NCBI GenBank assembly: GCA_934654775.1
Contig: CAKUGR010000006.1
Location: 85,577-149,576 of the forward strand
Direction: 5' to 3'
DNA: 64,000 bases
Origin: an uncultured Collinsella sp.
GTDB taxonomy: Bacteria; Actinomycetota; Coriobacteriia; Coriobacteriales; Coriobacteriaceae
Numbering within the stretch: the stretch's first letter is position 1; every line of letters starts with the position of its first letter. Of this stretch, positions 18,145 to 28,254 are shown in pieces. A program made the translations under genes and the position numbers. The notes under the pieces are model-generated. The model was not told the DNA's origin, did no database searches, and worked only from the letters and a program-made list of their open reading frames with translations.

Positions 18145-19491
18145 ATGGAACACGACCTCACACGCGGCAATGTCCTCAAGACCATCGCGGTCTTCGCCCT
18201 GCCCTATATGCTCTCGTACTTTTTGCAGATGCTCTATGGCATGGCTGACCTGTACTTTATCGGACAGTTTAGCGGCGCCGCCGGCATCACCGCCGTGGGC
18301 AACGGCGCACAGACGCTCTATATCATTACCGTGACGCTCGTGGGCCTGGCCATGGGAACGACCGTCATCGTCGGCCACGCCGTGGGCTCGCGCCGCTTCG
18401 ATCGCGCCGAGGCCGCCATCGGCAACACTATCACGCTCTTTATGGGTGTCTCGGTGGTGCTGGCCGCGCTCTTGCTCGCTCTGTGCCCGCAGATCGTGGC
18501 GCTCATCGGCACGCCTGCCGAAGCCGTCGAAGGCACTGCCGCCTACCTGCGCATCTGCTTTATCGGCATTCCGTGCATCGCCGCATACAACATCCTTTCG
18601 GCCATCTTTCGCGGCCTGGGCGATTCGCGCTCGCCCATGTATGTGATCGGCGTGGCGTGCGCTATCAACATCGCGCTCGACTTTCTGTTTATTGGCCATA
18701 TGGGGCTCGGCCCCGTGGGCGCGGCACTCGGCACGGTGATCGCGCAGACGGCAAGCGTGGCCCTCGCGCTCGTATGGCTCAAGAGCCGCCGCACGAACAT
18801 CCACGTCAAACGCAGCGACCTGCGCCCCCAGCCCGAGGTGCTCGGCAGCATCCTTAAGATTGGCGTGCCCGTGGCCGTGCAGGATGGCTGCATCCAGGTG
18901 GCGTTTATGTTCATCACCGTCATCGCCAACCACCGCGGGCTGGTCGACGCCGCCGCTGTGGGCCTGGTCGAGAAGATGATCAGCTTTTTGTTCATCGTGC
19001 CGAGCTCCATGGGCGCCACCGTCAGCGCGCTCACGGCGCAAAACGCCGGCGCGGGCAAGGGCGACCGCGCACGCCAGGTGCTCAAGGATGCCATGACCAT
19101 CTCGGTGGTGTACGGCTGCCTGATCACGGTTCTGATGTGGCTGGTGGCACCGGCGTTTCTCGGCTTTTTTGCCAAGGATGCCGCGGTGGTCGCAGCCGGC
19201 ACCGGTTATATGCGGAGCTATATTTTCGACGCGATCTTCGCCGGCATTCACATTTGTTTTAGCGGCTTTTTCGCCGCGTACGGCAAGAGCTACATCGGCT
19301 TTGCGCACAACGTGCTGGCCGTGGCGCTCATTCGCGTGCCGGGCGCATGGCTGCTGTCGAACGCCTATTCCGACACACTGTTTCCCATGGGTATCGCCTC
19401 GCCGTGCGGGTCGATTCTGTCGGCAATCATTTGCGTGGTGGCGTTTACGGTGCTCAACCGCCGCGGGGCTTTTGACAAGCTCGTGGCGTAG
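18145..19491 (+). CDS. MATE-family multidrug exporter
   Basis: A 448-residue inner-membrane protein with twelve helices in two related bundles. The opening, with LPYMLSYFLQMLYGMADLYF, and the repeated pattern in the second half fit the MATE/NorM group, which exports cationic drugs in exchange for Na+ or H+. Nothing is truncated. The MerR-family gene starts 56 bases downstream on the same strand and is probably co-transcribed from the MerR-type promoter at 18073. The ribosome binding site is weak. Confidence 0.92.
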   Translation: MEHDLTRGNVLKTIAVFALPYMLSYFLQMLYGMADLYFIGQFSGAAGITAVGNGAQTLYIITVTLVGLAMGTTVIVGHAVGSRRFDRAEAAIGNTITLFMGVSVVLAALLLALCPQIVALIGTPAEAVEGTAAYLRICFIGIPCIAAYNILSAIFRGLGDSRSPMYVIGVACAINIALDFLFIGHMGLGPVGAALGTVIAQTASVALALVWLKSRRTNIHVKRSDLRPQPEVLGSILKIGVPVAVQDGCIQVAFMFITVIANHRGLVDAAAVGLVEKMISFLFIVPSSMGATVSALTAQNAGAGKGDRARQVLKDAMTISVVYGCLITVLMWLVAPAFLGFFAKDAAVVAAGTGYMRSYIFDAIFAGIHICFSGFFAAYGKSYIGFAHNVLAVALIRVPGAWLLSNAYSDTLFPMGIASPCGSILSAIICVVAFTVLNRRGAFDKLVA

Positions 19492-19547
19492 CGGAGCGAC
19501 GCGAGCCTGGCGACCCTGTCCTGCTTTCTGAGGAAAGGAGCAATCCT

Positions 19548-20396
19548 GTGACCGACACATCCAGCGAACATACCGATGGCCTGCTCCGCATTGGCGAGGT
19601 CGCGCGCCTGTTTAACCTAAGCGTTGGCACGCTGCGCCATTACGAGCAGATGGGCCTGCTGGAGCCGGCGTATGTCGATGCGGCAAGTGGCTACCGCTAC
19701 TACGGCGCGCGGCAGCTTTCTACCCTCAACACCATCAGCCACCTGCGCGTTCTCGATTTGCCGTTGGCTCAGATTCGCGAATTTGTGACCACGCGCGACG
19801 TGGACCTCATGCAGCGCCAACTCGCCCAGCAGCAGGAGCTTATCGAACGTAAACGCCGTGAGCTGGAACGCGTCTCACGCAAGATCGACAACCGGCTTGC
19901 CTTGTTGCGAGGCGCATTGGATGCTGAGCTCGATACCATCTACGAGGTCAACGCGCCCGAACTTCGTTGCGCCGTGCTGCGCGAACGTGTCAACCCCACC
20001 GATGCCTATGCGCTGGAGTGGCAGATTCGCCGGCTGCAAAAAGGACAGCACGAGACCTTCGTCTTCCTTGGCAATCTGGGTGTGGGCATCGCGCCCGAGC
20101 GCATTGCCACCGGTGACTTTGATGGCTACGACGAGGTCTTTCTGCTGCTCGATGACACGGACGATTACCTGGGGGACGTCGAGGTTCGGTCCGCCGCGCG
20201 GTGCCTGACCGTCAGCTTCCGTGGCACGCACGGGCAGGCGGCCCCGCACTACGAGCGCCTACTCGATTACATGCACGAGCACAACCTGGCCCCCGCCGGC
20301 CCCTCGCGCGAGATCGCCCTCATTGACGACATCATCAGCGACGACCCGGCGACCTACGTAACGCAGGTCACGGTACCAGTTACCCCGTCCAAATAA
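19548..20396 (+). CDS. MerR-family transcriptional regulator with effector-binding domain
   Basis: 282 residues from a GTG start preceded by GGAAAGGAG. The N-terminus holds the winged helix of MerR proteins (LRIGEVARLFNLSVGTLRHY, then GYRYYGARQL). A long coiled coil follows at about 80-125, and the C-terminal 150 residues look like a GyrI/BmrR-type ligand domain. Proteins of this build sense drugs and untwist promoters with 19-bp spacers; such a promoter is present before the MATE gene upstream. No metal-binding cysteines are evident, which favours an organic ligand. Confidence 0.9.
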   Translation: MTDTSSEHTDGLLRIGEVARLFNLSVGTLRHYEQMGLLEPAYVDAASGYRYYGARQLSTLNTISHLRVLDLPLAQIREFVTTRDVDLMQRQLAQQQELIERKRRELERVSRKIDNRLALLRGALDAELDTIYEVNAPELRCAVLRERVNPTDAYALEWQIRRLQKGQHETFVFLGNLGVGIAPERIATGDFDGYDEVFLLLDDTDDYLGDVEVRSAARCLTVSFRGTHGQAAPHYERLLDYMHEHNLAPAGPSREIALIDDIISDDPATYVTQVTVPVTPSK

Positions 20397-20435
20397 GAAC
20401 CGCCCGGAAAGCGTTAAGCTCTCCGGGCGGTTCTT
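20395..20435. terminator. Bidirectional terminator between merR and ligA
   Basis: Stem AAGAACCGCCCGGA (20395-20408) with its complement at 20422-20435, followed by T-rich sequence and preceded by A-rich sequence on the other side. It begins at the MerR stop and ends 19 bases before the ligA stop, so it can serve both converging genes. Confidence 0.85.
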
Positions 20436-20454
20436 CTATTTGCCTATCAACGCC

Positions 20455-22731
<2,277 letters not shown>

Positions 22732-22792
22732 TCACGACGGGGCCGAATAGCCCTTTCAAACCGCACCGAATCGGCAGCCGCCAGGCCGGGGT

Positions 22793-22994
22793 GGACAGTT
22801 AGTTCAGATACGTATAAATCTGCGAACCGAATCGAGCTCAAATGGCGCCATTTCACCCCATTTGGTCGTCCCGGAGCGGCACGATCGGCTTATTTCTCCT
22901 TCCGAGCGCCCATCAGAGCCCCATCCCCACCCCAAAACAGCTCAAAACGCATCCCAAACCGCCCCAGATTTATACGTATCTGAACTAACTGTCC
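22793..22994. repeat. 202-bp element with perfect 30-bp terminal inverted repeats
   Basis: Arms 22793-22822 and 22965-22994 are exact complements over 30 bp (outer end GGACAGTTAGTTCAG). The 142-bp interior has no convincing gene. The size and perfect termini fit a MITE-like non-autonomous transposable element; no transposase is nearby. It sits in the 449-bp gap between ligA and the HtrA gene, which otherwise holds only the ligA promoter area and the HtrA terminator. Confidence 0.75.
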
Positions 22995-23061
22995 AGACCA
23001 TTCCGAACCGAGCTCCTCGCCAGCTCAAAGTGATCCGTTTTCCTCCGTCCCCGAGGGATCA

Positions 23062-23106
23062 TTTTAAAAAGAGGGGCTGTCCTGCACATGGCGGGGCAGC
23101 CCCTCT
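23062..23106 (-). terminator. Terminator of the HtrA gene
   Basis: On the minus strand a GC-rich stem (AGAGGGGCTG pairing with CAGCCCCTCT) is followed directly by TTTTTAAAAT, a classic Rho-independent terminator 27 bases after the stop codon. Confidence 0.9.
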
Positions 23107-23132
23107 GGCTTCGATGTGTGTGAAACGGCTCG

Positions 23133-24602
23133 CTAGAATCCCTGGCCGTAGCCCTGACCCTGGCCCTGGCCCTGCTGGCCCAGCAGCTCCTCCAGGTACT
23201 GACGCAGCTGCTCGTCGGTGATGCCGCCGTTGCCGGTGTCAGTCGAGCTGTCGTCCTGCTGCTGGTTTTGCAGCTCCTCGTCGGAACCCAGCTCGACGGT
23301 GACCTTCTTCTCCTCCTTGCCGCGCATGAGCGTGATCTCGACCTTCTCGCCCACCTCGTGGCTGCGCAGCGCGATGATCAGGCCGTCGGCACTCGTAATC
23401 TCGTCGTCGCCCAGCTTGGTGATGACGTCGCCTTCCTGGATACCGGCCTTGGCTGCAGGACCGTCCTCCACAACGCTCGCCACATACGCGCCGCTATCGG
23501 TGCTCAGCTTGTTGGTGCGGGCGTTGAGCGCGTTGACGCTCGAGAGCGTGGCGCCCAGGTACGGATGAACCGGCGTCTTGCCGTCGATGATCTGGTCGGC
23601 GATGTTCTTGGCATAGTTGACCGGAATGGCAAAGCCAACGCCCGAGCTGGAACCCGAGTAGCTCTCGATGAGTGAGTTGATACCCACGAGCTCGCCGTTG
23701 TCGTTGACGAGCGCACCGCCGGAGTTGCCCGGGTTGATGGCGGCATCGGTCTGGATCATGTTGGCATAAATGGTGTTGCCGCTGGTAGAGCTCATGGCCG
23801 TGGAGCGATAGAGCGCCGACACGATACCGGTGGAGACAGACTGCTCATTGCCGAACGGTGAGCCGATCGCCATGACCCACTCGCCCACGTTGAGCTTGGA
23901 GGAGTCGCCGATCTCGATCGGGGCAAGCTTGGAAGAGTCGGCGTCCTTGAGCTTAATGACGGCGAGGTCACTCGAGGCATCGTTGCCCACGAACTCAGCC
24001 TCGTAGGTGGTGCCGTCGTCCATGGTCACCACGTACTGGTCGTAACCGTCGACCACGTGGTTGTTGGTGAGGATATGGCCCTCGGTATCGAGCACCACGC
24101 CCGAGCCGACGCTGCCCGAGCTGTCCGACTCGTCAGCGGACTGCGAAAGCGTGTTGCCCTGGCTGCCACTCGAAGTGGCGGTGATGGAAACTACGGAGGG
24201 CAGCGCCTTGGCGGAAACGGCCTCGGCCAGCGTGGTGTCCTCGGAGTCGATGGTGATCTTTTGCGCCGACGAGCCCGAAGCGCCCGCCGTCACGGCATTC
24301 TTGCCGCCGCCGATATCGAGCGTGCCGCTCATGATAAGCGCGATGACCAGCAGGGCTCCGCAGGCACAACCGGCGAGCGCCGTAATGAAGATCGGCAGCT
24401 TTTTGGTCTTGGTTTTGACCACCGTGTGCTTGTTCACGACCTGCTGGCCACCCAGCGGCTGGCCGGTCTGCGTGTCGTAGACCTGCACATAGGGAATGTT
24501 GTTTCCACTGGCAGGCGTCGACTCCACCTGCACGCGCGGCTGCTGCTGGGTCTCACCGGCGTTGCCCGCATCCTGGGGACGCTGGGAATCGTACTCGCTC
24601 AT
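23133..24602 (-). CDS. HtrA/DegP-type trypsin-like serine protease with PDZ domain
   Basis: 489 residues from the ATG at 24602 (GAAAGGA upstream). A Gln-rich cytoplasmic N-terminus of about 70 residues leads to one membrane anchor (IFITALAGCACGALLVIALI). The outside part holds the protease: His in ILTNNHVVDG, Asp in SSDLAVIKL and Ser in NPGNSGGALV. A PDZ domain follows from about 360. The tail is rich in Gln and Gly, ending in a GQGQGQ-type repeat. Such membrane-tethered HtrA proteins remove damaged exported proteins. Single-gene unit with its own terminator. Confidence 0.95.
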   Translation of the reverse strand: MSEYDSQRPQDAGNAGETQQQPRVQVESTPASGNNIPYVQVYDTQTGQPLGGQQVVNKHTVVKTKTKKLPIFITALAGCACGALLVIALIMSGTLDIGGGKNAVTAGASGSSAQKITIDSEDTTLAEAVSAKALPSVVSITATSSGSQGNTLSQSADESDSSGSVGSGVVLDTEGHILTNNHVVDGYDQYVVTMDDGTTYEAEFVGNDASSDLAVIKLKDADSSKLAPIEIGDSSKLNVGEWVMAIGSPFGNEQSVSTGIVSALYRSTAMSSTSGNTIYANMIQTDAAINPGNSGGALVNDNGELVGINSLIESYSGSSSGVGFAIPVNYAKNIADQIIDGKTPVHPYLGATLSSVNALNARTNKLSTDSGAYVASVVEDGPAAKAGIQEGDVITKLGDDEITSADGLIIALRSHEVGEKVEITLMRGKEEKKVTVELGSDEELQNQQQDDSSTDTGNGGITDEQLRQYLEELLGQQGQGQGQGYGQGF

Positions 24603-24617
24603 AGCTGCGATCCTTTC

Positions 24618-24655
24618 GTCAAATAACCAAAGGCCCGCCAAACATGTGGCGGGCC
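24618..24655 (-). terminator. Terminator of the GlnR-like gene
   Basis: Perfect 9-bp stem GGCCCGCCA/TGGCGGGCC followed on the minus strand by TTTGGTTATTTG. It lies between the regulator gene stop (24811) and the HtrA start, so it ends the regulator transcript. Confidence 0.75.
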
Positions 24656-24773
24656 ATCATTGTTCACGTTGAGTTGTACCCCAATATGCGGGCGTACGTG
24701 TACGAGAACGCAATCTTTTAGGAAGGCTTAAGTTCTGCTGCAAACTCGAAAGGAACCCGCACCTGCGTCAAAA

Positions 24774-24806
24774 CCACCACAAAGGTGCCTGTCCCCTTTG
24801 TGGTGG
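24774..24806. repeat. REP-like hairpin, family a
   Basis: Perfect copy of the CCACCACAAAGGTGCC element (33 nt), matching 9910-9942 base for base. It ends five bases from the stop codon of the GlnR-like gene. Confidence 0.7.
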
Positions 24807-24810
24807 AAAT

Positions 24811-25473
24811 CTAGTCCTTAAACAGATAGCCCACGCCGCGGACGGTGGTGATGTGTGCCGCAATCTGCGGGCCCACCTTGGAGCGGATACGTCGGATGTG
24901 TACGTCGACGGTACGGGTGCCGCCGCAGTACTCAAAGCCCCACACGCGGTGCAGCAGCACCTCGCGGCTGTAGGCACGGTTGGGGTGCGTCGCCAAAAAG
25001 CTCAGCAGCGAGTACTCCATCAGCGTCAGGTCGATGGGCTCGTTATCGAGCGTCACCTGGTAGGTGGCCAAGTTGATCTCGAGGTTATCGATGTTGAGCA
25101 CGTCATCGGCGGCGACGGCCTCCTCCTCGCCCATGAGGCGCTGCGCACGAGCCTTGAGTTCGTTGGGCGTCGCCGTGGGGCATACGAAGTCGGCATGCGC
25201 GTGATTCGGCAGGCGCAGGGTGCCGAGCGCCTCGTCGTCGACGATCACCAGCATGGGAACGCCGCCGCGATCTTCGAGCCACTTGGCAATCTGATCGATG
25301 CGGTCGCTGCGGATGCCATCGGAATCGAGGATCAGCAGGTCAAAGTCGTGCGCCGCAGTCGGCGAATCGGGGGTTGCCAGGCTCACCTCGACACCCAAGG
25401 TGGTCGTCAAGCTGCGGGCAAACTCGTGGAAGCGCGTCGTGCGCGCCATGAACAGGGCACTCTTTTCGGACAT
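24811..25473 (-). CDS. OmpR-type response regulator with atypical receiver, GlnR-like
   Basis: 220 residues from the ATG at 25473 (TTTGGAGG upstream). The C-terminal winged helix (about 125-220) is strongly OmpR/PhoB-like, with LTLMEYSLLSFLATHPNRAY and WGFEYCGGTRTVDVHIRR. The N-terminal domain keeps the receiver layout (DLLILDSDG) but lacks the paired acidic residues near its start, so normal phosphorylation is doubtful. This combination, and the wording of the DNA-binding domain, match what I recall of actinobacterial GlnR, the nitrogen regulator of glnA. It lies 51 bases downstream of a glnA homologue on the same strand, which supports a nitrogen role. Orthology is an inference. Confidence 0.8.
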   Translation of the reverse strand: MSEKSALFMARTTRFHEFARSLTTTLGVEVSLATPDSPTAAHDFDLLILDSDGIRSDRIDQIAKWLEDRGGVPMLVIVDDEALGTLRLPNHAHADFVCPTATPNELKARAQRLMGEEEAVAADDVLNIDNLEINLATYQVTLDNEPIDLTLMEYSLLSFLATHPNRAYSREVLLHRVWGFEYCGGTRTVDVHIRRIRSKVGPQIAAHITTVRGVGYLFKD

Positions 25474-25523
25474 ATCGGCCTCCAAAGAAATGAGCTCAAT
25501 CGTACTGGAACAAGCCAGCGCGA

Positions 25524-26861
25524 TTAGGAGTTCGCCAGGTAGTGCTTGATCTCCCACTCGGTGATCGTAGACTCAAACTTATGCCACTCGTCGCGCTTCT
25601 TTTTAAGGAAGAAGCCGTGGATGTGCTCGCCGAGGGCATCCTTCATAAACTGCGAGTCTTCGAACACGTCGAGCGCTTCTTTGAGCGAGCGCGGCAGCGG
25701 CGTGTAGCCGGCCTCGAGCATCTGACGGTCGGTGAGCTTGAGCGTCTCGGCCGTGGCCTCGGGCGGGAGCTCCAGCTTGCGCTCAATGCCGTCGAGGCCA
25801 GCTGCCAGCGTGACAGCGTTGACCAGGTACGGGTTGGCCATAGGGTCGGGGCTGCGCAGCTCGATGCGCGTGGACAGCTGCTTGCCGGGCTTGTAGACCG
25901 GGATGCGGACCATGCTCGCGCGGTTGCGCAGACCCCACGTGGCATACTGCGGCACGGAGTCGCCGCCCGTGGTGATGCGCTTGTACGAGTTGACCGTGGG
26001 GTTGGTGATCGCGCTGATCTCGCGGGCATGCGCCAGGATGCCGGCCATATAGTGCTTGGCAATATCGGAGAGATGGTACTTCTCGTCGTCCTCGCCCCAA
26101 AACACGTTGTTGCCGTCGTGGTCGAATAGCGACTGGCACAGGAACATAGCGCTGCCGTCCTCGCCCGCCAACGGCTTGGGCATAAAGGAGGCGTGGCAAC
26201 CGCTCTCGTAGGCCTGCTGCTTAATGATGAGTTTGGCCGTGGTGATGGCGTCGGACATGCTCAGGGCCTCGGCGTGACGCAGGCTCATGCCGTGCTGCGA
26301 GCGGCCGGCGGCGTGGAAGGTATACTCCACGGGCACGGACATCTTCTCGAGCGTAAGGACCGTGTTGCGGCGCAGGTCGCGAGCGGCGTCGCTCACCGAA
26401 AGGTCGAAGTAGCCCACGTTGTCGAGCGGCTCGGGCGTGTGCTCGTCGGGGAAATAGTAATACTCCAGCTCGGCGCCCACGTTGAGCAGGTAGCCGGCCT
26501 TCTCAGCCTTGTGGAACATGCGGCGCAGGGCGTCGCGCGGGTCGCCGGCGAAGGGCTTGCGATCGGGAGTGCACACGTCGCAGAACACGCGGGCGACGCC
26601 GTTGTGGCTCGGGCGCCACGGCAGAATCTGGAAGGTCGAGGCATCGGGAAACGCCAGCATGTCGGCTTCCTCGGGCGTGGCAAAACCCTCGATGGCGGAG
26701 CCGTCAAAGCCAATACCCTCCTCAAAAGCGACCTCGAGGTCCTCGGGGCTGATGGCAAAATTCTTGAGGCGACCGAGAATGTCGACAAACCACAGACGCA
26801 CAAAGCGGATGTCACGCTGCTCTACAGAGCGGAGTACGTAATCGATGTCCTGCTGGTTCAT
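25524..26861 (-). CDS. Glutamine synthetase-like protein (GlnA2-type), missing key catalytic ligands
   Basis: 445 residues, the length of type I GS, starting after GAAAGGGGAG. The fold is complete: RLWFVDILGRLKNFAI, GFDGSAIEGF, the Glu pair in GAELEYYYF, KPLAGEDGS, TVNSYKR and RIELRSPDP. No adenylylation-loop insertion is present. However, several metal and phosphate ligands of active GS are changed. HHE reads FHA, GQ(H/N)E reads SQHG, GSGMH reads GSAMF, and the Glu loop after NSYKR reads TTGGDSVP. The His of the GS ATP-binding signature is therefore Phe. The protein may be a pseudoenzyme, a regulator, or act on another substrate. A GlnR-like gene follows at once. Confidence 0.88.
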   Translation of the reverse strand: MNQQDIDYVLRSVEQRDIRFVRLWFVDILGRLKNFAISPEDLEVAFEEGIGFDGSAIEGFATPEEADMLAFPDASTFQILPWRPSHNGVARVFCDVCTPDRKPFAGDPRDALRRMFHKAEKAGYLLNVGAELEYYYFPDEHTPEPLDNVGYFDLSVSDAARDLRRNTVLTLEKMSVPVEYTFHAAGRSQHGMSLRHAEALSMSDAITTAKLIIKQQAYESGCHASFMPKPLAGEDGSAMFLCQSLFDHDGNNVFWGEDDEKYHLSDIAKHYMAGILAHAREISAITNPTVNSYKRITTGGDSVPQYATWGLRNRASMVRIPVYKPGKQLSTRIELRSPDPMANPYLVNAVTLAAGLDGIERKLELPPEATAETLKLTDRQMLEAGYTPLPRSLKEALDVFEDSQFMKDALGEHIHGFFLKKKRDEWHKFESTITEWEIKHYLANS

Positions 26862-26996
26862 GTCGCTCCCCTTTCTTTCGGGCGGGTTTCGACTGTTCTA
26901 TATCGCAGATACTATCGCAGAAAAATGTTTCCGCAGGGTTAAAGCGTGTCAGGCGTTCAAAAAACGCGCGAGGGCTGGCGAGTGCGGGTCGGTGGC

Positions 26997-28019
26997 TTAG
27001 CGCGAAGTGGAGGCTCGGGATTCGATGTGGCCGGGGATCTCGATGTGCTTGGGCGCAAGCCTTGCGGCCTCGCCTACCGTGGTGGTGACGATATCGATGC
27101 GCTCGGATAGGCGCTCGACAACGCGCTCGGCGATGGCCAGGGTGTCCTGCGCGGCCGTGGTCACGCCGCCAAAGAGCACGTGGTTCCAAGGGTAGTCGTC
27201 GAACGTCGCGATCTTAAGACCCGCCGGCAGCGAGGGGCCAAGCTGGGCCAGCGCCTCGGTCAGGCGCAAGAAGACCAAGCCGTTGACGGCGATAAGGCCG
27301 AGCTTTTTACCCGCGTAATCGCGGATGGTCTCGTCCAGGCGACTGATGCCCTCGGCGCCACCGTCGGCCAGGGTGACGACCTCGCCGGCAAGACCACGGT
27401 GCGAGAGCTCGTCGGTAAAAGCCTCGGCGCGCTCGCGGCGGACGGGGCTGTCATCGCTCGCCTCGGTGAGCAGGCACAGGCGCTCGCTACCCGCGGCAGC
27501 CAGGGCGTCGACCAGGCCGGCGACGAGCTCGCGGTTGTTAGACGTCACCAGATCGATGCCGCCGTCCTCGATGTCGCGGTCGAGCAGCACGACCGGCAAG
27601 CGTCCCGCAGCCGCGGCGATCGCCCCGTCGTTGCCGCCGCAGGTGTTAACGACCAAGCCGTCCACGCCCGCGTCGATGAGTCTGGTGAGCGACTCGGCCT
27701 CCTTGGCAGGGTCGTTGCCGCTGATGGCCGTCATAAGCGAGCAGCCGCGTGCGGCGGCGCTGGCGGAAAGGCCCTCGAGCATGGCGCTCGAGAACGGGTT
27801 GGCGATGTCGGCCAGGATCACGCCGATGAGGTTGGTGCGCGAGCTGCGCAGGTTGCGTGCGGCGGCGCGGGGACGATAGCCCGTACGCTCGATGACCTCG
27901 GCGATGCGGGCGCGGGTCTCCTCGGTCATCTGACCGGGACGGTTGTTGAGGTAGCGCGAAACGGTGGCCGGGCTCACGCCCGCCTCGGCGGCAATGTCTT
28001 TGATTCTCATCTGCGCCAT
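26997..28019 (-). CDS. LacI-family regulator, probable KdgR of the KDG genes
   Basis: 340 residues from the ATG at 28019, with GGGGTG upstream; MRIKDIAAE nine bases later is the alternative. The N-terminal helix-turn-helix (IKDIAAEAGVSPATVSRYL) and hinge are typical of LacI proteins. The ligand domain has NPFSSAMLEGL and ATFDDYPWNHVLFGGVTTAAQ, wording I associate with KdgR-like regulators. It is divergent from kdgK with palindromic CGAAACCGATTTCG operators between them. The likely effector is KDG or KDPG. Confidence 0.85.
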   Translation of the reverse strand: MAQMRIKDIAAEAGVSPATVSRYLNNRPGQMTEETRARIAEVIERTGYRPRAAARNLRSSRTNLIGVILADIANPFSSAMLEGLSASAAARGCSLMTAISGNDPAKEAESLTRLIDAGVDGLVVNTCGGNDGAIAAAAGRLPVVLLDRDIEDGGIDLVTSNNRELVAGLVDALAAAGSERLCLLTEASDDSPVRRERAEAFTDELSHRGLAGEVVTLADGGAEGISRLDETIRDYAGKKLGLIAVNGLVFLRLTEALAQLGPSLPAGLKIATFDDYPWNHVLFGGVTTAAQDTLAIAERVVERLSERIDIVTTTVGEAARLAPKHIEIPGHIESRASTSR

Positions 28020-28084
28020 GGCGCACCCCGTTTCCCACGTGTCGGCAATCTTAGCCATTTTAGGCATTTTTTTAAAAATCTCGC

Positions 28085-28111
28085 TTGCAAAACGCTGTAG
28101 GTGAGTATACT
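28085..28111 (+). promoter_or_regulatory. Promoter of the kdgK-kdgA operon
   Basis: TTGCAA (28085-28090) and TATACT (28106-28111) just before the operator. The same pair with the same 15-bp spacing, or CTTGCA/TTTGCA with 16 bp, precedes the second regulated gene at 32332-32358. Transcription would begin inside the operator. Confidence 0.6.
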
Positions 28112-28121
28112 ACAGCTCGAA

Positions 28122-28150
28122 ACGAAACCGATTTCGTAAACCGATTTCGG
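28122..28150. promoter_or_regulatory. LacI/KdgR-type operator, full site plus adjacent partial site
   Basis: ACGAAACCGATTTCGT (28122-28137) is a near-perfect palindrome with the central CG of LacI operators. It is followed at once by a second AAACCGATTTCGG copy. It overlaps the expected transcription start of kdgK and lies between it and the divergent LacI gene. Matching sites occur at 32242-32257 and 32368-32383. Confidence 0.8.
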
Positions 28151-28153
28151 TAA

Positions 28154-28211
28154 GCGTTGGCACGGAGGTGCAAAGATGCACCCTACCGTCTTGGCACCTC
28201 CGTGCCAACGC
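28154..28211 (+). promoter_or_regulatory. Leader hairpin A1 with conserved loop
   Basis: Perfect 18-bp stem (28154-28171 with 28194-28211) and a 22-nt loop containing GATGCACCCTACCGTCTT. A second hairpin at 32388-32443 has a different stem sequence but 19 of the 22 loop bases identical. It lies in the 5' untranslated region of kdgK, 43 bases before the start codon. No U-run follows, so it is not a terminator. Confidence 0.7.
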
Positions 28212-28254
28212 CATATCAAAGGTGTACGCACAGTCAAGAAGGAGCTACGCGACC

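Noticed and set aside
25524-26861. The GS homologue as a decayed pseudogene
   Set aside because: The frame is intact over the full family length and non-catalytic motifs are well kept, which argues for a functional protein.
28154-28211. Hairpin A1 as an intrinsic terminator
   Set aside because: No U-run follows, and the conserved loop with a diverged stem is not a terminator property.
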